Source: Xenophilus sp. E41 (GTDB lineage Bacteria > Pseudomonadota > Gammaproteobacteria > Burkholderiales > Burkholderiaceae_C). Taken from it: a stretch of 64,000 bases of DNA. The stretch is from contig NZ_QPIB01000012.1 in the NCBI RefSeq assembly GCF_003671765.1, forward strand, positions 325,339 through 389,338, given 5' to 3'. Below the pieces are notes generated by a model. That model made no database searches and was not told the DNA's origin. It was given only the letters and a program-made list of their open reading frames with translations. A program made the position numbers and the translations under genes. Positions 1 through 7,996 of the stretch are shown piece by piece (position 1 is the first letter of the stretch; every line of letters starts with the position of its first letter).

Positions 1-1
1 C

Positions 2-3000
2 GGCGGCCGAGCCCTGGCGCTCGCGGCAGCGACGCAGGTCGACAACAGCGGCACCATCGCGGGCGGCAACGGCGGCGCGGGCGGCAACGGCGGCCTGGGT
101 GCCAACGGCGCCGGTGGCGCTGGCGGCGTGGGCCTGACAGCGAACGGCGGCAGCACCGTCATCAACAGCGGCACGATCAGCGGCGGCGTGTCGGCAACCG
201 GCGGCGTGCGTGCCGACGCGATCCGCTTCACGGGCGGTGGCAACCGGCTCGAGCTGCTGAACAGCGCCAACATCATCGGCAACGTGGTGGCCACGACGGC
301 CGGCGGCGACACCCTGGCCCTGACCGGCACGACCGACGGCAGCTTCGACGCCTCGGCCATCGGCGCCACCGCGCAATACCGCAACTTCACCGGCTACGAG
401 AAGACCGGCAGCAGCACCTGGACGCTGAACGGCAGCACCACGGCCGTGACGCCCTGGCAGGTCACGGGCGGCGCCCTGCGCATCGGCAGCGACGCCAGCC
501 TGGGCGACAGCGCCGGGGTGCTGACCCTGGACGGCGGCGCGCTGCAGACCACGGCCGACATCGCCACGACGCGCGCCATCACGCTGGGCAGCGCAGGCGG
601 CACGCTGAACACCGACGCCGGCACGACACTGACCGCGAACGCCGCGATCGCCGGCGCCGGCGGGCTGAACAAGACCGGCGGCGGCACGCTGGCGCTCATG
701 GCCGACAACACCTACGGCGGTGGCACCACCATCTCGGCCGGCACGCTGCAGCTCGGCGACGGCGGCACGAGCGGCTCGATCGCCGGCGACGTGGCCAACA
801 ACGGCACGCTGGCCTTCAACCGCAGCGACGCGAATACCTTCGCCGGTGCCATCAGCGGCAGCGGCGCGGTGGAGCAACGCGGCACGGGCACCACCACGCT
901 CACGGGCACCAACACCTACACCGGCGGCACCACCATCGCCGCCGGCACGCTGCAACTGGGCGATGGCGGCACCACCGGCTCGATCACCGGCGACGTGGTC
1001 AACAACGGCATGCTGGCCTTCAACCGCAGCGATGCGAGCACCCTTGCCGGTGCCATCAGCGGCAGCGGCGCAGTGGAGCAGCGCGGCACGGGCACGACCA
1101 CGCTCGCCGGCAACAGCAGCTACACGGGCGGCACCACCGTCGCTGCTGGCACGCTGCAGCTCGGCGACGGCGGCACGAGCGGCTCGATCACCGGCGACGT
1201 GGCCAACAACGGCACGCTGGCCTTCAACCGCAGCGACGCGAGCACCTTCGCCGGCGCCATCAGCGGCAACGGCGCAGTCGAGCAACGCGGCACGGGCACC
1301 ACCACGCTCACGGGCAGCAACAGCTACACCGGCGGCACCACCATCGCGGCCGGCACGCTGCAACTGGGCGATGGCGGCACCAGCGGCTCGATCACCGGCA
1401 ACGTCGCGGACAACGGCACCCTGGCCTTCAACCGCAGCGACGCCGTGCGCTTCGCCGGCACCATCTCCGGCAGCGGCAAGGTCGAGCAGCGCGGCAGCGG
1501 CAGCACCACGCTCGCGGCGGCCAACAGCTACACGGGCGGCACGGCGATCGAGGGCGGCACGCTGGTCGGCACGGCGGCCAGCTTCGGCAGCGGCGCGATC
1601 GTGAACAACGCGGCGCTGGTCATCGACCAGGGCCGCACGGCCGCCTTCGCCAATGCGATGTCGGGCAGCGGCAGCTTCACCAAGGCCGGTGCCGGCGCGC
1701 TCAACCTCACGGGCGACGGCAGCGCCTTCACCGGCGCGAGCCGCATCGCGGCCGGCACGATGGCCGTGAACGGCAGCCTCGGCGGCACGTTGAGCGTGGC
1801 CAGCGGCGCGACGCTGAAGGGCAACGGCACGGTGGGCAGCACGGTGGTGGAAGCCGGTGCGCTCGTGGCGCCGGGCAACTCCATCGGCACGCTGCACGTG
1901 GCCGGCGATCTGACGCTGGCCAGCGGCGCCGCCTACCAGGTGGAGGCCTCGCCCGACGGCCGCAGCGACCAGATCCTGGCAACCGGCAAGGCCACCGTGC
2001 AGGGCGCCTCGGTCATCACGCTGGCGGCTGACGGCAACTGGAACCCGTACGGCAACTACACGATCCTGAAGGCCGATGGCGGCGTTGCCGGGCAGTTCGG
2101 CAGCGTGAGCTCCAACTTCGCCTTCCTGACGCCGACGCTGAGCTACACGCCCACCAGCGCGATGCTGACGCTGATGCGCAACGACGTCGCCTTCTCCTCG
2201 GTGGGCAGCACCTGGAACCAGAAGTCCAGCGCCGGCGCCATCGAACCGCTGAACCGCACGCCGCTGTACCGCGCCGTCGTGCAGCTGGACGCGCCGACGG
2301 CCCGCGTCGCCTTCGACCAGCTCTCGGGCGAACTGCACGCCACCGTGAAGGGCGCCGCGCTGGAAGACAGCCGCCTCGTGCGCGACACCGTGCTGGAACG
2401 TGCACGTCAGAGCGTCGGCGGCGTCGGTGCCACCGCAGCCAACGGCACGCAGCTGAGCGAGACGGAGAACGGCAGCGTCTGGGGCCGTGCCTACGGCGTG
2501 CGTGGCGACACGCGCGGCGACGGCAACGCGACCAACGCCGACCGCACCACCAGCGGCCTGCTGATCGGCGCAGACCGACGCGTCGGCGAGGCGACCCGCT
2601 TGGGTGTGTTCGGCGGCTTCGGCCACACGACGCTCGACACCGAGCAGAACCGTGGCCGCGCCAGCGGCGACGCGTGGCACCTGGGCATGTATGGCGGCAC
2701 GCAGTGGGGCGCGCTCGGCCTGCGCGGCGGCGCGAGCTACAGCCGCCAGTCGCTGGAGACGCAGCGCAACGTGTTCTTCACCGGTGTGACCGACGCGCTG
2801 AGCGCGAAGTACTCGCTGCGCACGCTGCAGGCCTTTGCCGAACTCGGCTGGCGCATCGACACCAGCGCCGACACCGCCTTCGAGCCCTTCGTCGGCGTGT
2901 CGCATGCGGACGTGCGCGGCGGCAGCTTCACCGAGCGCGGCCTGGGTTCCGGCGCAGCGCTGACCGGCAACGGCGACAGCATGCGCGGCACCTTCGCCAC

Positions 3001-3304
3001 GCTGGGCCTGCGTGCCAGCACGCGCGCCACGCTGGGTGGCCTGGACGCCACGCTGCGCGGATCGGTCGGCTGGCGCAAGCTGCTGTCGGGCGACGCGACG
3101 CCGAGCGCGGACGTGGGCTTCTACGGCGGCCAGAGCCGCTTCACCGTGCTGGGCACGCCGCTGGCACGCGATGCCTTCGTGGTGGACGCCGGCGTCGACC
3201 TCGCCCTGCGCAGCAACCTGACGCTGGGCGTGTCGTACAGCCTGCAGACGGGCGGCAACTCGACGATGAACGGCGTCAAGGCCGACATGCGCTGGAAGTT
3301 CTGA
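2..3304 (+). CDS. Autotransporter (type Va) with PATR-repeat passenger, 5' end outside window
   Basis: Surface-exposed or secreted protein that carries its own outer-membrane translocator. The reading frame is open back to base 2, so the true start and signal peptide lie upstream; 1100 residues are visible. The passenger is Gly/Ala/Thr/Asn-rich with the GGTT-x-AGTLQLGDGG pattern of passenger-associated transport repeats, including four 68-residue tandem copies. It then passes through a G-N-S-I-G-T-L-x-V segment typical of the end of beta-helix passengers. From about base 2476 to the end (about 275 residues) is an autotransporter beta-barrel ending in R-W-K-F, an aromatic C-terminus suited to BAM recognition. 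No protease or adhesin motif is visible, so the passenger function is unknown. A strong terminator follows. Confidence 0.93.
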   Translation, partial: GGRALALAAATQVDNSGTIAGGNGGAGGNGGLGANGAGGAGGVGLTANGGSTVINSGTISGGVSATGGVRADAIRFTGGGNRLELLNSANIIGNVVATTAGGDTLALTGTTDGSFDASAIGATAQYRNFTGYEKTGSSTWTLNGSTTAVTPWQVTGGALRIGSDASLGDSAGVLTLDGGALQTTADIATTRAITLGSAGGTLNTDAGTTLTANAAIAGAGGLNKTGGGTLALMADNTYGGGTTISAGTLQLGDGGTSGSIAGDVANNGTLAFNRSDANTFAGAISGSGAVEQRGTGTTTLTGTNTYTGGTTIAAGTLQLGDGGTTGSITGDVVNNGMLAFNRSDASTLAGAISGSGAVEQRGTGTTTLAGNSSYTGGTTVAAGTLQLGDGGTSGSITGDVANNGTLAFNRSDASTFAGAISGNGAVEQRGTGTTTLTGSNSYTGGTTIAAGTLQLGDGGTSGSITGNVADNGTLAFNRSDAVRFAGTISGSGKVEQRGSGSTTLAAANSYTGGTAIEGGTLVGTAASFGSGAIVNNAALVIDQGRTAAFANAMSGSGSFTKAGAGALNLTGDGSAFTGASRIAAGTMAVNGSLGGTLSVASGATLKGNGTVGSTVVEAGALVAPGNSIGTLHVAGDLTLASGAAYQVEASPDGRSDQILATGKATVQGASVITLAADGNWNPYGNYTILKADGGVAGQFGSVSSNFAFLTPTLSYTPTSAMLTLMRNDVAFSSVGSTWNQKSSAGAIEPLNRTPLYRAVVQLDAPTARVAFDQLSGELHATVKGAALEDSRLVRDTVLERARQSVGGVGATAANGTQLSETENGSVWGRAYGVRGDTRGDGNATNADRTTSGLLIGADRRVGEATRLGVFGGFGHTTLDTEQNRGRASGDAWHLGMYGGTQWGALGLRGGASYSRQSLETQRNVFFTGVTDALSAKYSLRTLQAFAELGWRIDTSADTAFEPFVGVSHADVRGGSFTERGLGSGAALTGNGDSMRGTFATLGLRASTRATLGGLDATLRGSVGWRKLLSGDATPSADVGFYGGQSRFTVLGTPLARDAFVVDAGVDLALRSNLTLGVSYSLQTGGNSTMNGVKADMRWKF
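719..1534 (+). repeat. Four tandem 204-bp repeats inside autotransporter passenger
   Basis: Units begin near 719, 923, 1127 and 1331, each starting at a Gly-Gly-x-Thr codon run and encoding 68 residues with the LQLGDGG and NRSDA sub-motifs. Spacing is exactly 204 bp, so the frame is kept. Nucleotide identity between copies is high, which points to recent duplication or gene conversion. Confidence 0.9.
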
Positions 3305-3378
3305 AGCGTCGGGTTCCGAGCGGAAAGTGGCTGCAGTGCCCGCCCGGCGGGCGCAGGCAGCGACCAGATCGATAGTAG

Positions 3379-3417
3379 CGCCCCGGCGGTCGAGCCCGAC
3401 GCCGGGGCGTCGTTTTT
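3379..3417 (+). terminator. Rho-independent terminator after autotransporter
   Basis: A perfect 10-bp inverted repeat (left arm 3379-3388, right arm 3400-3409, CGCCCCGGCG type) is followed by TCGTTTTT. It sits 75 bp after the autotransporter stop and between convergent genes. The opposite strand has no T-run, so it should act mainly on the + transcript. Confidence 0.85.
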
Positions 3418-3430
3418 GGGGGAGCGCCGC

Positions 3431-4210
3431 TCAGCCGGCGCTGCGCTCGAAGTGCGCGGCGGCCAGGCACAGGTCGGCCCACGCGCGCGCCTTGTCGGCG
3501 CCGTTGCGCAGCAGGTAGGCCGGGTGGTAGGTGGCCACCACGCGCGTCGCCGGGTCCAGCGCGGGCAACGGGCAGGCCTGGCCGCGCAGGCGTCCCAGCG
3601 GCTCCTGGCGGCCCAGCAAGCGCTGCGCCGAAAGCGGCCCCATCGCCAGCACGATGCGCGGCGCCAGCGGCATGGCCCAGGCAGCGAAGGCGCTGTCGAA
3701 GTCGGCATCGTCCTCGGCCGTCGGCGCGCCGGCCACGGCGCGATGCGCGCGCACCAGGTGCACCGGCGCCGTGCCGGTGTGCAGTTGCAGCGCGCGCAGC
3801 ATCTGGTCGAGCAGGCGGCCCGCGTCCCCATCCAGCGGCGCGCCATGCCGGCCGTCGGCACCGGGCGGCATGTCGGCCACGACCAGCCAGCCGCCGACGG
3901 CGGCGCGGCCCTCGCCCGCGTAGAGGGCCTGGGGCGCGGCAATGCGCAGGTCGGAGCCGCCGGCTGCGCCCATCGGGTCGGTCGGCACCGGGCGCGCGGC
4001 GGGCGCCACGGGGCGCGGCGACGCAGCGACCGGGGCCGCAGCCGGGCGGACCTCGGGGGCGGCCACCGGTGCGGGCGCGTCGTCGACCGGCACGTCCGCC
4101 GCCGGCTCCTCGGGCGCCGCCACCGGCGCATGGCGGGCGGTGGGCAGCCAGACCTTGACGCCCATCTCTTCGAGCATCGCGCGCTGGCGTGCGTCGAGCA
4201 CCAGGCTCAT
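3431..4210 (-). CDS. Uracil-DNA glycosylase superfamily protein, degenerate
   Basis: 259 residues: a short N-terminal segment, an Ala/Pro-rich linker (about residues 28-80) and a C-terminal UDG-fold domain. The late motif TYHPAYLL matches the H-P-[AS]-x-L-L signature of family 4/5 UDGs, and VVADMPPGADG stands where the G-E-A-P-G catalytic loop is expected, so the key Glu is not conserved. Only two cysteines are present (Q-A-C-P and D-L-C-L), too few for the 4Fe-4S cluster of family 4. Last gene of the tsaB-rimI operon, 61 bp behind rimI. It may excise uracil weakly, act on another lesion, or be a non-catalytic relative. Confidence 0.75.
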   Translation of the reverse strand: MSLVLDARQRAMLEEMGVKVWLPTARHAPVAAPEEPAADVPVDDAPAPVAAPEVRPAAAPVAASPRPVAPAARPVPTDPMGAAGGSDLRIAAPQALYAGEGRAAVGGWLVVADMPPGADGRHGAPLDGDAGRLLDQMLRALQLHTGTAPVHLVRAHRAVAGAPTAEDDADFDSAFAAWAMPLAPRIVLAMGPLSAQRLLGRQEPLGRLRGQACPLPALDPATRVVATYHPAYLLRNGADKARAWADLCLAAAHFERSAG

Positions 4211-4271
4211 GGCCGGCCCTCCTGTTTCATGCAGGGTGATCGCAGGACCCGGCAGGGCGGCAGTGCGCGCT

Positions 4272-4781
4272 TCATCGGCGCAGCGCCCCCCAGGCGCTGG
4301 CTTGTTCGTTCAGGCGCAGGCTCATGACGATCGCGTCCTCGCGCCGGCCGCCCAGCGCGGGGTAGTAGGCCTTGCGGACGCCGACGCGGCGGAAACCGTG
4401 GCGCAGGTAGACGTCCTGCGCGCGCTCGTTGCTCGTGCGCACCTCGAGCCACAGCCACTGCGCGCGCTGGCCCCGTGCCCAGCCGCCCAGGGCCTCGAGC
4501 ATCAGCGGCGCCCAGCCCTGGCGCTGGAAGGCCGGCGCCACGGTGATGTTGAGCAGGTGCACCTCGTCCACGCCCTGCATGGCGACGAAGTAGCCGAGCA
4601 GCGATTCGGGGTCGCCCGCGGTGAGCACCTGGCAGTGATAGCCGGCATGCAGCGAATCGATGAAGTTGCCGCGCGTCCACGGGTGCGAGTAGGCCTGCTG
4701 CTCGACCGCGACCACCGCGTCCACGTGGGCGACGGTCATCGGCTCGAGCCGGGCTTCTCTTGCATCAAGAACGGCACTCAT
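4272..4781 (-). CDS. rimI: Ribosomal protein bS18 alanine N-acetyltransferase RimI
   Basis: 169-residue GNAT acetyltransferase. Conserved pieces are the L-N-I-T-V-A-P motif A strand followed by Q-R-Q-G-W-A (acetyl-CoA pyrophosphate loop, R/Q-x-x-G-x-A) and the C-terminal Y-x-R-x-G-F-x-x-V-G-V-R-K-x-Y-Y-P block typical of RimI. It would acetylate the N-terminal alanine of ribosomal protein S18 in the cytoplasm. Its start codon overlaps the tsaB stop by 4 bp, so the two are translationally coupled; the tsaB-rimI pairing is widespread in proteobacteria. Confidence 0.93.
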   Translation of the reverse strand: MSAVLDAREARLEPMTVAHVDAVVAVEQQAYSHPWTRGNFIDSLHAGYHCQVLTAGDPESLLGYFVAMQGVDEVHLLNITVAPAFQRQGWAPLMLEALGGWARGQRAQWLWLEVRTSNERAQDVYLRHGFRRVGVRKAYYPALGGRREDAIVMSLRLNEQASAWGALRR

Positions 4782-5482
4782 GGTCTGACAGCCTGCGCTT
4801 CCTTGGCCGCGGCACGCTCGGCCGTGGTCTGCGCCACTTTATCGCGGACATAGAGCGGCCAGGCGCGGCCGGCCGGCACGGCCATACCCGCGGCGAGCAG
4901 CCCGGGTGCCAGGCGCAGCAGGGCCGCCGCGGTGGGCAGCGCCTCCTGGCGCGGCCCGCCGGCGGGCAGGCGCTCGCCATACGCGGCGAAGGCGTTGCCC
5001 GCGAGCGTCCAGCCGGGCGGCACGACCACGTCCTCGGGCGCCGTCAGGCGCGCCTCGCCCGCGGCATCGCCCAGCGGGTGCGGCGTGCCATCGAAGGCGA
5101 AGGCGGCGGTGTAGACCTCGTCCATGCGGGCATCGAGCACGGCCACGATGCGCGTGGCGCCGCCGAGCAGGCGGGCCTCTTCGGCCACCGCGTGCAAGGT
5201 GTCGACCGGCAGCACCGGCAGGTCGGCGCCATAGGCCAGCCCCTGCGCGACCGAGCAGGCGGTGCGCAGGCCGGTGAAGGAGCCCGGCCCGCGGCCGAAG
5301 CAGATGGCGTCGAGTTCACGCAGCGCGAGGCCGGCTTCCGCCAGCAGCTCCTGCACCAGGGGGATCAGCGTCGACGACGCCTGCGCTCCGCCGGGCGCCT
5401 GCCGCGCCCACACGGCGTCGCCGTGGCGCACGCCGACGGAAAGCTGATCGGTGCTGGTGTCGAAAGCCAGCAACTTAGGCAT
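4778..5482 (-). CDS. tsaB: tRNA t6A37 threonylcarbamoyl transfer protein TsaB
   Basis: 234 residues of the ASKHA-fold TsaB family: N-terminal L-L-A-F-D-T-S-T strand and the diagnostic G-R-G-P-G-S-F-T-G-L-R motif near residue 66. With TsaD and TsaE it forms the complex that moves threonylcarbamoyl from TC-AMP to A37 of ANN-decoding tRNAs. The TC-AMP maker (TsaC/Sua5 type) is also in this window at 12195-13196. Upstream it overlaps the 3' end of the DMT transporter gene by 8 bp, which suggests transcription from the transporter promoter. Confidence 0.95.
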   Translation of the reverse strand: MPKLLAFDTSTDQLSVGVRHGDAVWARQAPGGAQASSTLIPLVQELLAEAGLALRELDAICFGRGPGSFTGLRTACSVAQGLAYGADLPVLPVDTLHAVAEEARLLGGATRIVAVLDARMDEVYTAAFAFDGTPHPLGDAAGEARLTAPEDVVVPPGWTLAGNAFAAYGERLPAGGPRQEALPTAAALLRLAPGLLAAGMAVPAGRAWPLYVRDKVAQTTAERAAAKEAQAVRP

Positions 5483-6497
5483 CGAATCGGCCTCCTGCGC
5501 CCGCCGGCACTGCGCCGACAGCTACTTTTTTGATAGCAGCCCGCTGCACGCCGAAAAGGATGCCTGCCGTGACCAGGCCGAGGCCGGCGACGAGCGTCCA
5601 GTGCATCGGCTCGTCCAGGAAGAGCACGGCGCCCAGGGCCGACAGGCCCGGCACCAGCGCCGTGATCATGGTCGAGCGCACCGGGCCGAAGTAGCCGATC
5701 ATCTTCGTGAAGGTGATGCCCGAGATCACGACCGAGCCGATGCCCTGGAAGCCCATCTGGAAGGCGATTTCGCCCCAGGGCGCCGAGGGCAGCCGGCTGT
5801 GCAGCACGCCTGTGACGGCCAGCAGCGCATACACGGGCACGTAGGTCAGCAGCGCAAAGACGGTGATGGCGATGGTCGTGCGCACGGCATCGAGCGCGTT
5901 GCGCCGCACCACGACGCTGTAGCAGGCCCAGGAGAAGGCCGCGCTCATGAAGAGCAGGTCGCCCTTCCACACGTCACCGCCCTCGAAAGCATGCAGCAGG
6001 CTGCGGCCGCCCACCAGCAGGTCGCCCGCCACGATGAGGGCCAGCCCGGCCGCGCGCAGCGGCGTGATGCGGTCGCCCAGCACCAGCGCCGCCAGCAGTG
6101 CCGTCCACAGCGGCAGGCTGCCGGGCATCAGCACCGAGGCGTGCGCCGCCGGGGCGTAGAAGAAGCCGGTGTAGGCGAAGGTGGCGTACGCCACGGCGCC
6201 GAACACGCCGGCCAGCGCCGACAGACGCAGCGACAGGGGCGAGAGACCGAACAGCGAGCCGTGTTCGGCACCCGCGGTGCGACGCTGCCGCGCCACCAGC
6301 CAGGCGCCCCAGGGCACCAGCACCAGGCTCGCGCCCACGATGCGGCACACCGCGATGTCCAGCGGGCTCAGCGACCGCCCCGCCGAAGCGCGCGAGATGA
6401 TGATGAACCCCGTCCACACCAGCACGGTGACCACCGCCGCGGCAACGCCCACGGCGCGGGGCGAGGGGCGGAAGGTCGAGGGCTCGGCGGCGGGCAT
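5475..6497 (-). CDS. EamA/DMT superfamily transporter
   Basis: 340 residues with about ten hydrophobic segments arranged as two five-helix EamA repeats (second repeat starts near residue 185 at W-K-G-D-L-L-F). Inner-membrane metabolite exporter; the substrate cannot be told from sequence. The second repeat keeps the P-x-x-x-x-L-x-A-x-x-F-L-x-E motif. The last residues (after I-K-K-V-A-V) are encoded by a copy of the GCTA-type interspersed element, so the original C-terminus was probably changed when the element inserted. It overlaps tsaB by 8 bp. Confidence 0.88.
   Translation of the reverse strand: MPAAEPSTFRPSPRAVGVAAAVVTVLVWTGFIIISRASAGRSLSPLDIAVCRIVGASLVLVPWGAWLVARQRRTAGAEHGSLFGLSPLSLRLSALAGVFGAVAYATFAYTGFFYAPAAHASVLMPGSLPLWTALLAALVLGDRITPLRAAGLALIVAGDLLVGGRSLLHAFEGGDVWKGDLLFMSAAFSWACYSVVVRRNALDAVRTTIAITVFALLTYVPVYALLAVTGVLHSRLPSAPWGEIAFQMGFQGIGSVVISGITFTKMIGYFGPVRSTMITALVPGLSALGAVLFLDEPMHWTLVAGLGLVTAGILFGVQRAAIKKVAVGAVPAGAGGRFDA
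5521..5537. repeat. Interspersed Comamonadaceae-type element, copy 1 (core only)
   Basis: Core inverted repeat GCTACTTTTTTGATAGC, arms GCTA-x and x-TAGC, lying inside the last codons of the DMT transporter gene and just ahead of tsaB. Flanks keep little of the second, GC-rich hairpin seen in longer copies. Confidence 0.65.
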
Positions 6498-6579
6498 CGG
6501 GGCATTATCCAGGGCGGCCTTCGCCGCTGCCCGGCGCGGGGCATGGCGCGAGCAGCCGCGCGGCTGTCATCATCGGCCG

Positions 6580-7149
6580 ATGGGCCTCACCGATGCACAA
6601 CTGCGCAAGGCGATCACGACGTTGCTTTCCGAACGCGAACCGCCGGCCACGATCTGCCCGTCCGAGGTCGCCCGCGCAACCGCGCCGGAGGACTGGCGCC
6701 CACTGATGCCGCGAGTGCGCGAGGTGGCCTTCGCCATGGCGCGCGAGGGCCGCATCGAGCTCAGGCAGAAGCGCCAGCCCGTGGCACCCGACCCGCCGCC
6801 GCGCGGGCCGATCCGGCTCGGCCACGTGCAGGCCACGGCAGATGCTCACCCCACCACGCCCGACGGGCGCTACCTGGTCGTGCGCGGACGGCTCTGGCGC
6901 AAGGCGAATCCGGAACTGCCTGCAGAGCTGCGGCAATCGCTCGTCGACGCGCTGATGGACGCGCGACGCGCCCTCGCCCGTCCGCTGTCGCCGGACGAGC
7001 GCCGCGCCGCCCGCGACGAGGTCGAGCGCACCAAGCAGGCGCTGGGCGAACGCGGCCCCGTGTGGTGGACCGATGGCGCGCCGGATTTCAACCGCAGGAT
7101 GGTGAAGAACACGCCGTACCGCGATTGGTACGCGTCGCTCGCGCCCTGA
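6580..7149 (+). CDS. DUF3253 domain protein
   Basis: 189 residues. The N-terminal ~70 residues carry the DUF3253 pattern A-T-I-C-P-S-E-V-A-R followed by W-R-P-L-M-P-x-V-R and an R-G-P-I-R-L end; this is a small winged-helix-like fold of unknown role. The C-terminal half (L-V-V-R-G-R-L-W-R-K-A-N-P) is a second conserved unknown module with acidic/basic helices. I chose ATG 6580 because the open frame before it is shadow of the DMT gene and the DUF3253 domain begins right there. It is divergent from the DMT gene and convergent with deoR. Confidence 0.75.
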   Translation: MGLTDAQLRKAITTLLSEREPPATICPSEVARATAPEDWRPLMPRVREVAFAMAREGRIELRQKRQPVAPDPPPRGPIRLGHVQATADAHPTTPDGRYLVVRGRLWRKANPELPAELRQSLVDALMDARRALARPLSPDERRAARDEVERTKQALGERGPVWWTDGAPDFNRRMVKNTPYRDWYASLAP

Positions 7150-7161
7150 GGGCGGGGCGCA

Positions 7162-7917
7162 TCAGGCCACCACCAGCACCGCTCCCGCCTTGCGCAAGGG
7201 CGCCAGCGCGGCCTTCGGCGCCTCGGGCGCCACCAGCACGGTGGCCGCGGCATCGAGCGGGGCAATGACGTAAGGCGACGCGGCGCCAAGCTTCTCCGAC
7301 GAGGCCATGACGACGGTGTCGCCGGCCGCGGCCATGAGCGCGCGCTTGACGGCGGCCTCTTCCATGTCGGCCGTGCTGAGCCCGGCCTGGGCGTGCACGC
7401 CCGTCACGCCCATGAAGTACAGGTCGGCATGGATCCGCGCGATGGCCTCGACCGCGGCCGCGCCGACGGCGACCACCGAGTGCTTGAACAGCCGCCCCCC
7501 GATGAGCACCACCTCGACGCCGGGGTGTTCCACCAGTTCCACCGCCACCGAGGGACTGTGCGTGACCACGGTGGCCCGCAATGCCGGCGGCAGGTGGCGC
7601 GCCAGTTGCACGGCGGTGGTGCCGCCGTCGACGAACACGACCTGACCCGGCTGCACCATGGCGGCGGCAGCGCGGCCGATGGCGACCTTCTCCTGCGGCG
7701 CCAGTCGCTGGCGGCCGGCGAAGTCGGCCTCGGCGGCGGCGACCGGCAGCGCGCCGCCGTGCACGCGCTGCAGCCGCCCCTGGGCGGCGAGTTCGCGCAG
7801 GTCGCGCCGGATCGTGTCTTCCGACAGGCCGAGCGACTCGCTCAAGGCCTTGGCCACGACCTGGCCGTCACGCTGGAGCGCGTCGAGGATGTGCTGCTGG
7901 CGCTGGCGGGTGAGCAT
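7162..7917 (-). CDS. DeoR/GlpR family transcriptional regulator
   Basis: 251 residues. N-terminal winged helix (R-Q-x-x-I-L-x-x-L, then S-E-D-T-I-R-R-D-L-R-E-L, with R-V-H-G-G-A-L) is the DeoR signature, followed by a DeoRC sugar-phosphate sensor domain with the V-F-V-D-G-G-T-T-A stretch that binds the ligand phosphate. Start placed at M-L-T-R-Q rather than 12 codons upstream, since homologs begin there. No sugar operon is next to it; the divergent NudK-like gene is the obvious candidate target besides itself. Ligand unknown. Confidence 0.9.
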   Translation of the reverse strand: MLTRQRQQHILDALQRDGQVVAKALSESLGLSEDTIRRDLRELAAQGRLQRVHGGALPVAAAEADFAGRQRLAPQEKVAIGRAAAAMVQPGQVVFVDGGTTAVQLARHLPPALRATVVTHSPSVAVELVEHPGVEVVLIGGRLFKHSVVAVGAAAVEAIARIHADLYFMGVTGVHAQAGLSTADMEEAAVKRALMAAAGDTVVMASSEKLGAASPYVIAPLDAAATVLVAPEAPKAALAPLRKAGAVLVVA

Positions 7918-7947
7918 GCGGCAATGGTAATCCCTCGCCGCATGTTT

Positions 7948-7975
7948 TTGCACGATTTTTCTTGAAGTTGCACGA
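7948..7975. promoter_or_regulatory. Direct repeat TTGCACGA x2, candidate DeoR operator
   Basis: TTGCACGA occurs at 7948-7955 and again at 7968-7975, 20 bp apart (about two helical turns), in the 79-bp divergent space between the DeoR-type regulator and the NudK-like gene. The second copy falls in the spacer of the nudK promoter candidate. DeoR-family operators are often repeated short motifs, so the inference is reasonable but untested. Confidence 0.5.
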
Positions 7976-7990
7976 ATTGCCGCTTAGCAT
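7962..7990 (+). promoter_or_regulatory. Sigma70-like promoter for NudK-like gene, possibly leaderless
   Basis: TTGAAG (7962-7967), 17-bp spacer, TAGCAT (7985-7990). The ATG begins at 7997, so the expected transcription start coincides with the start codon, and no Shine-Dalgarno sequence is visible before it. Confidence 0.45.
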
Positions 7991-7996
7991 CGGCCT

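Noticed and set aside
719-1534. Regular repeats as a possible CRISPR array
   Set aside because: Unit is 204 bp, in frame and coding for passenger repeats; there are no short direct repeats with variable spacers.
5451-7268. 605-codon + strand frame across tsaB, DMT and DUF3253 genes
   Set aside because: Low-complexity, Arg/His/Gln-rich product; crosses two well supported genes on the other strand.
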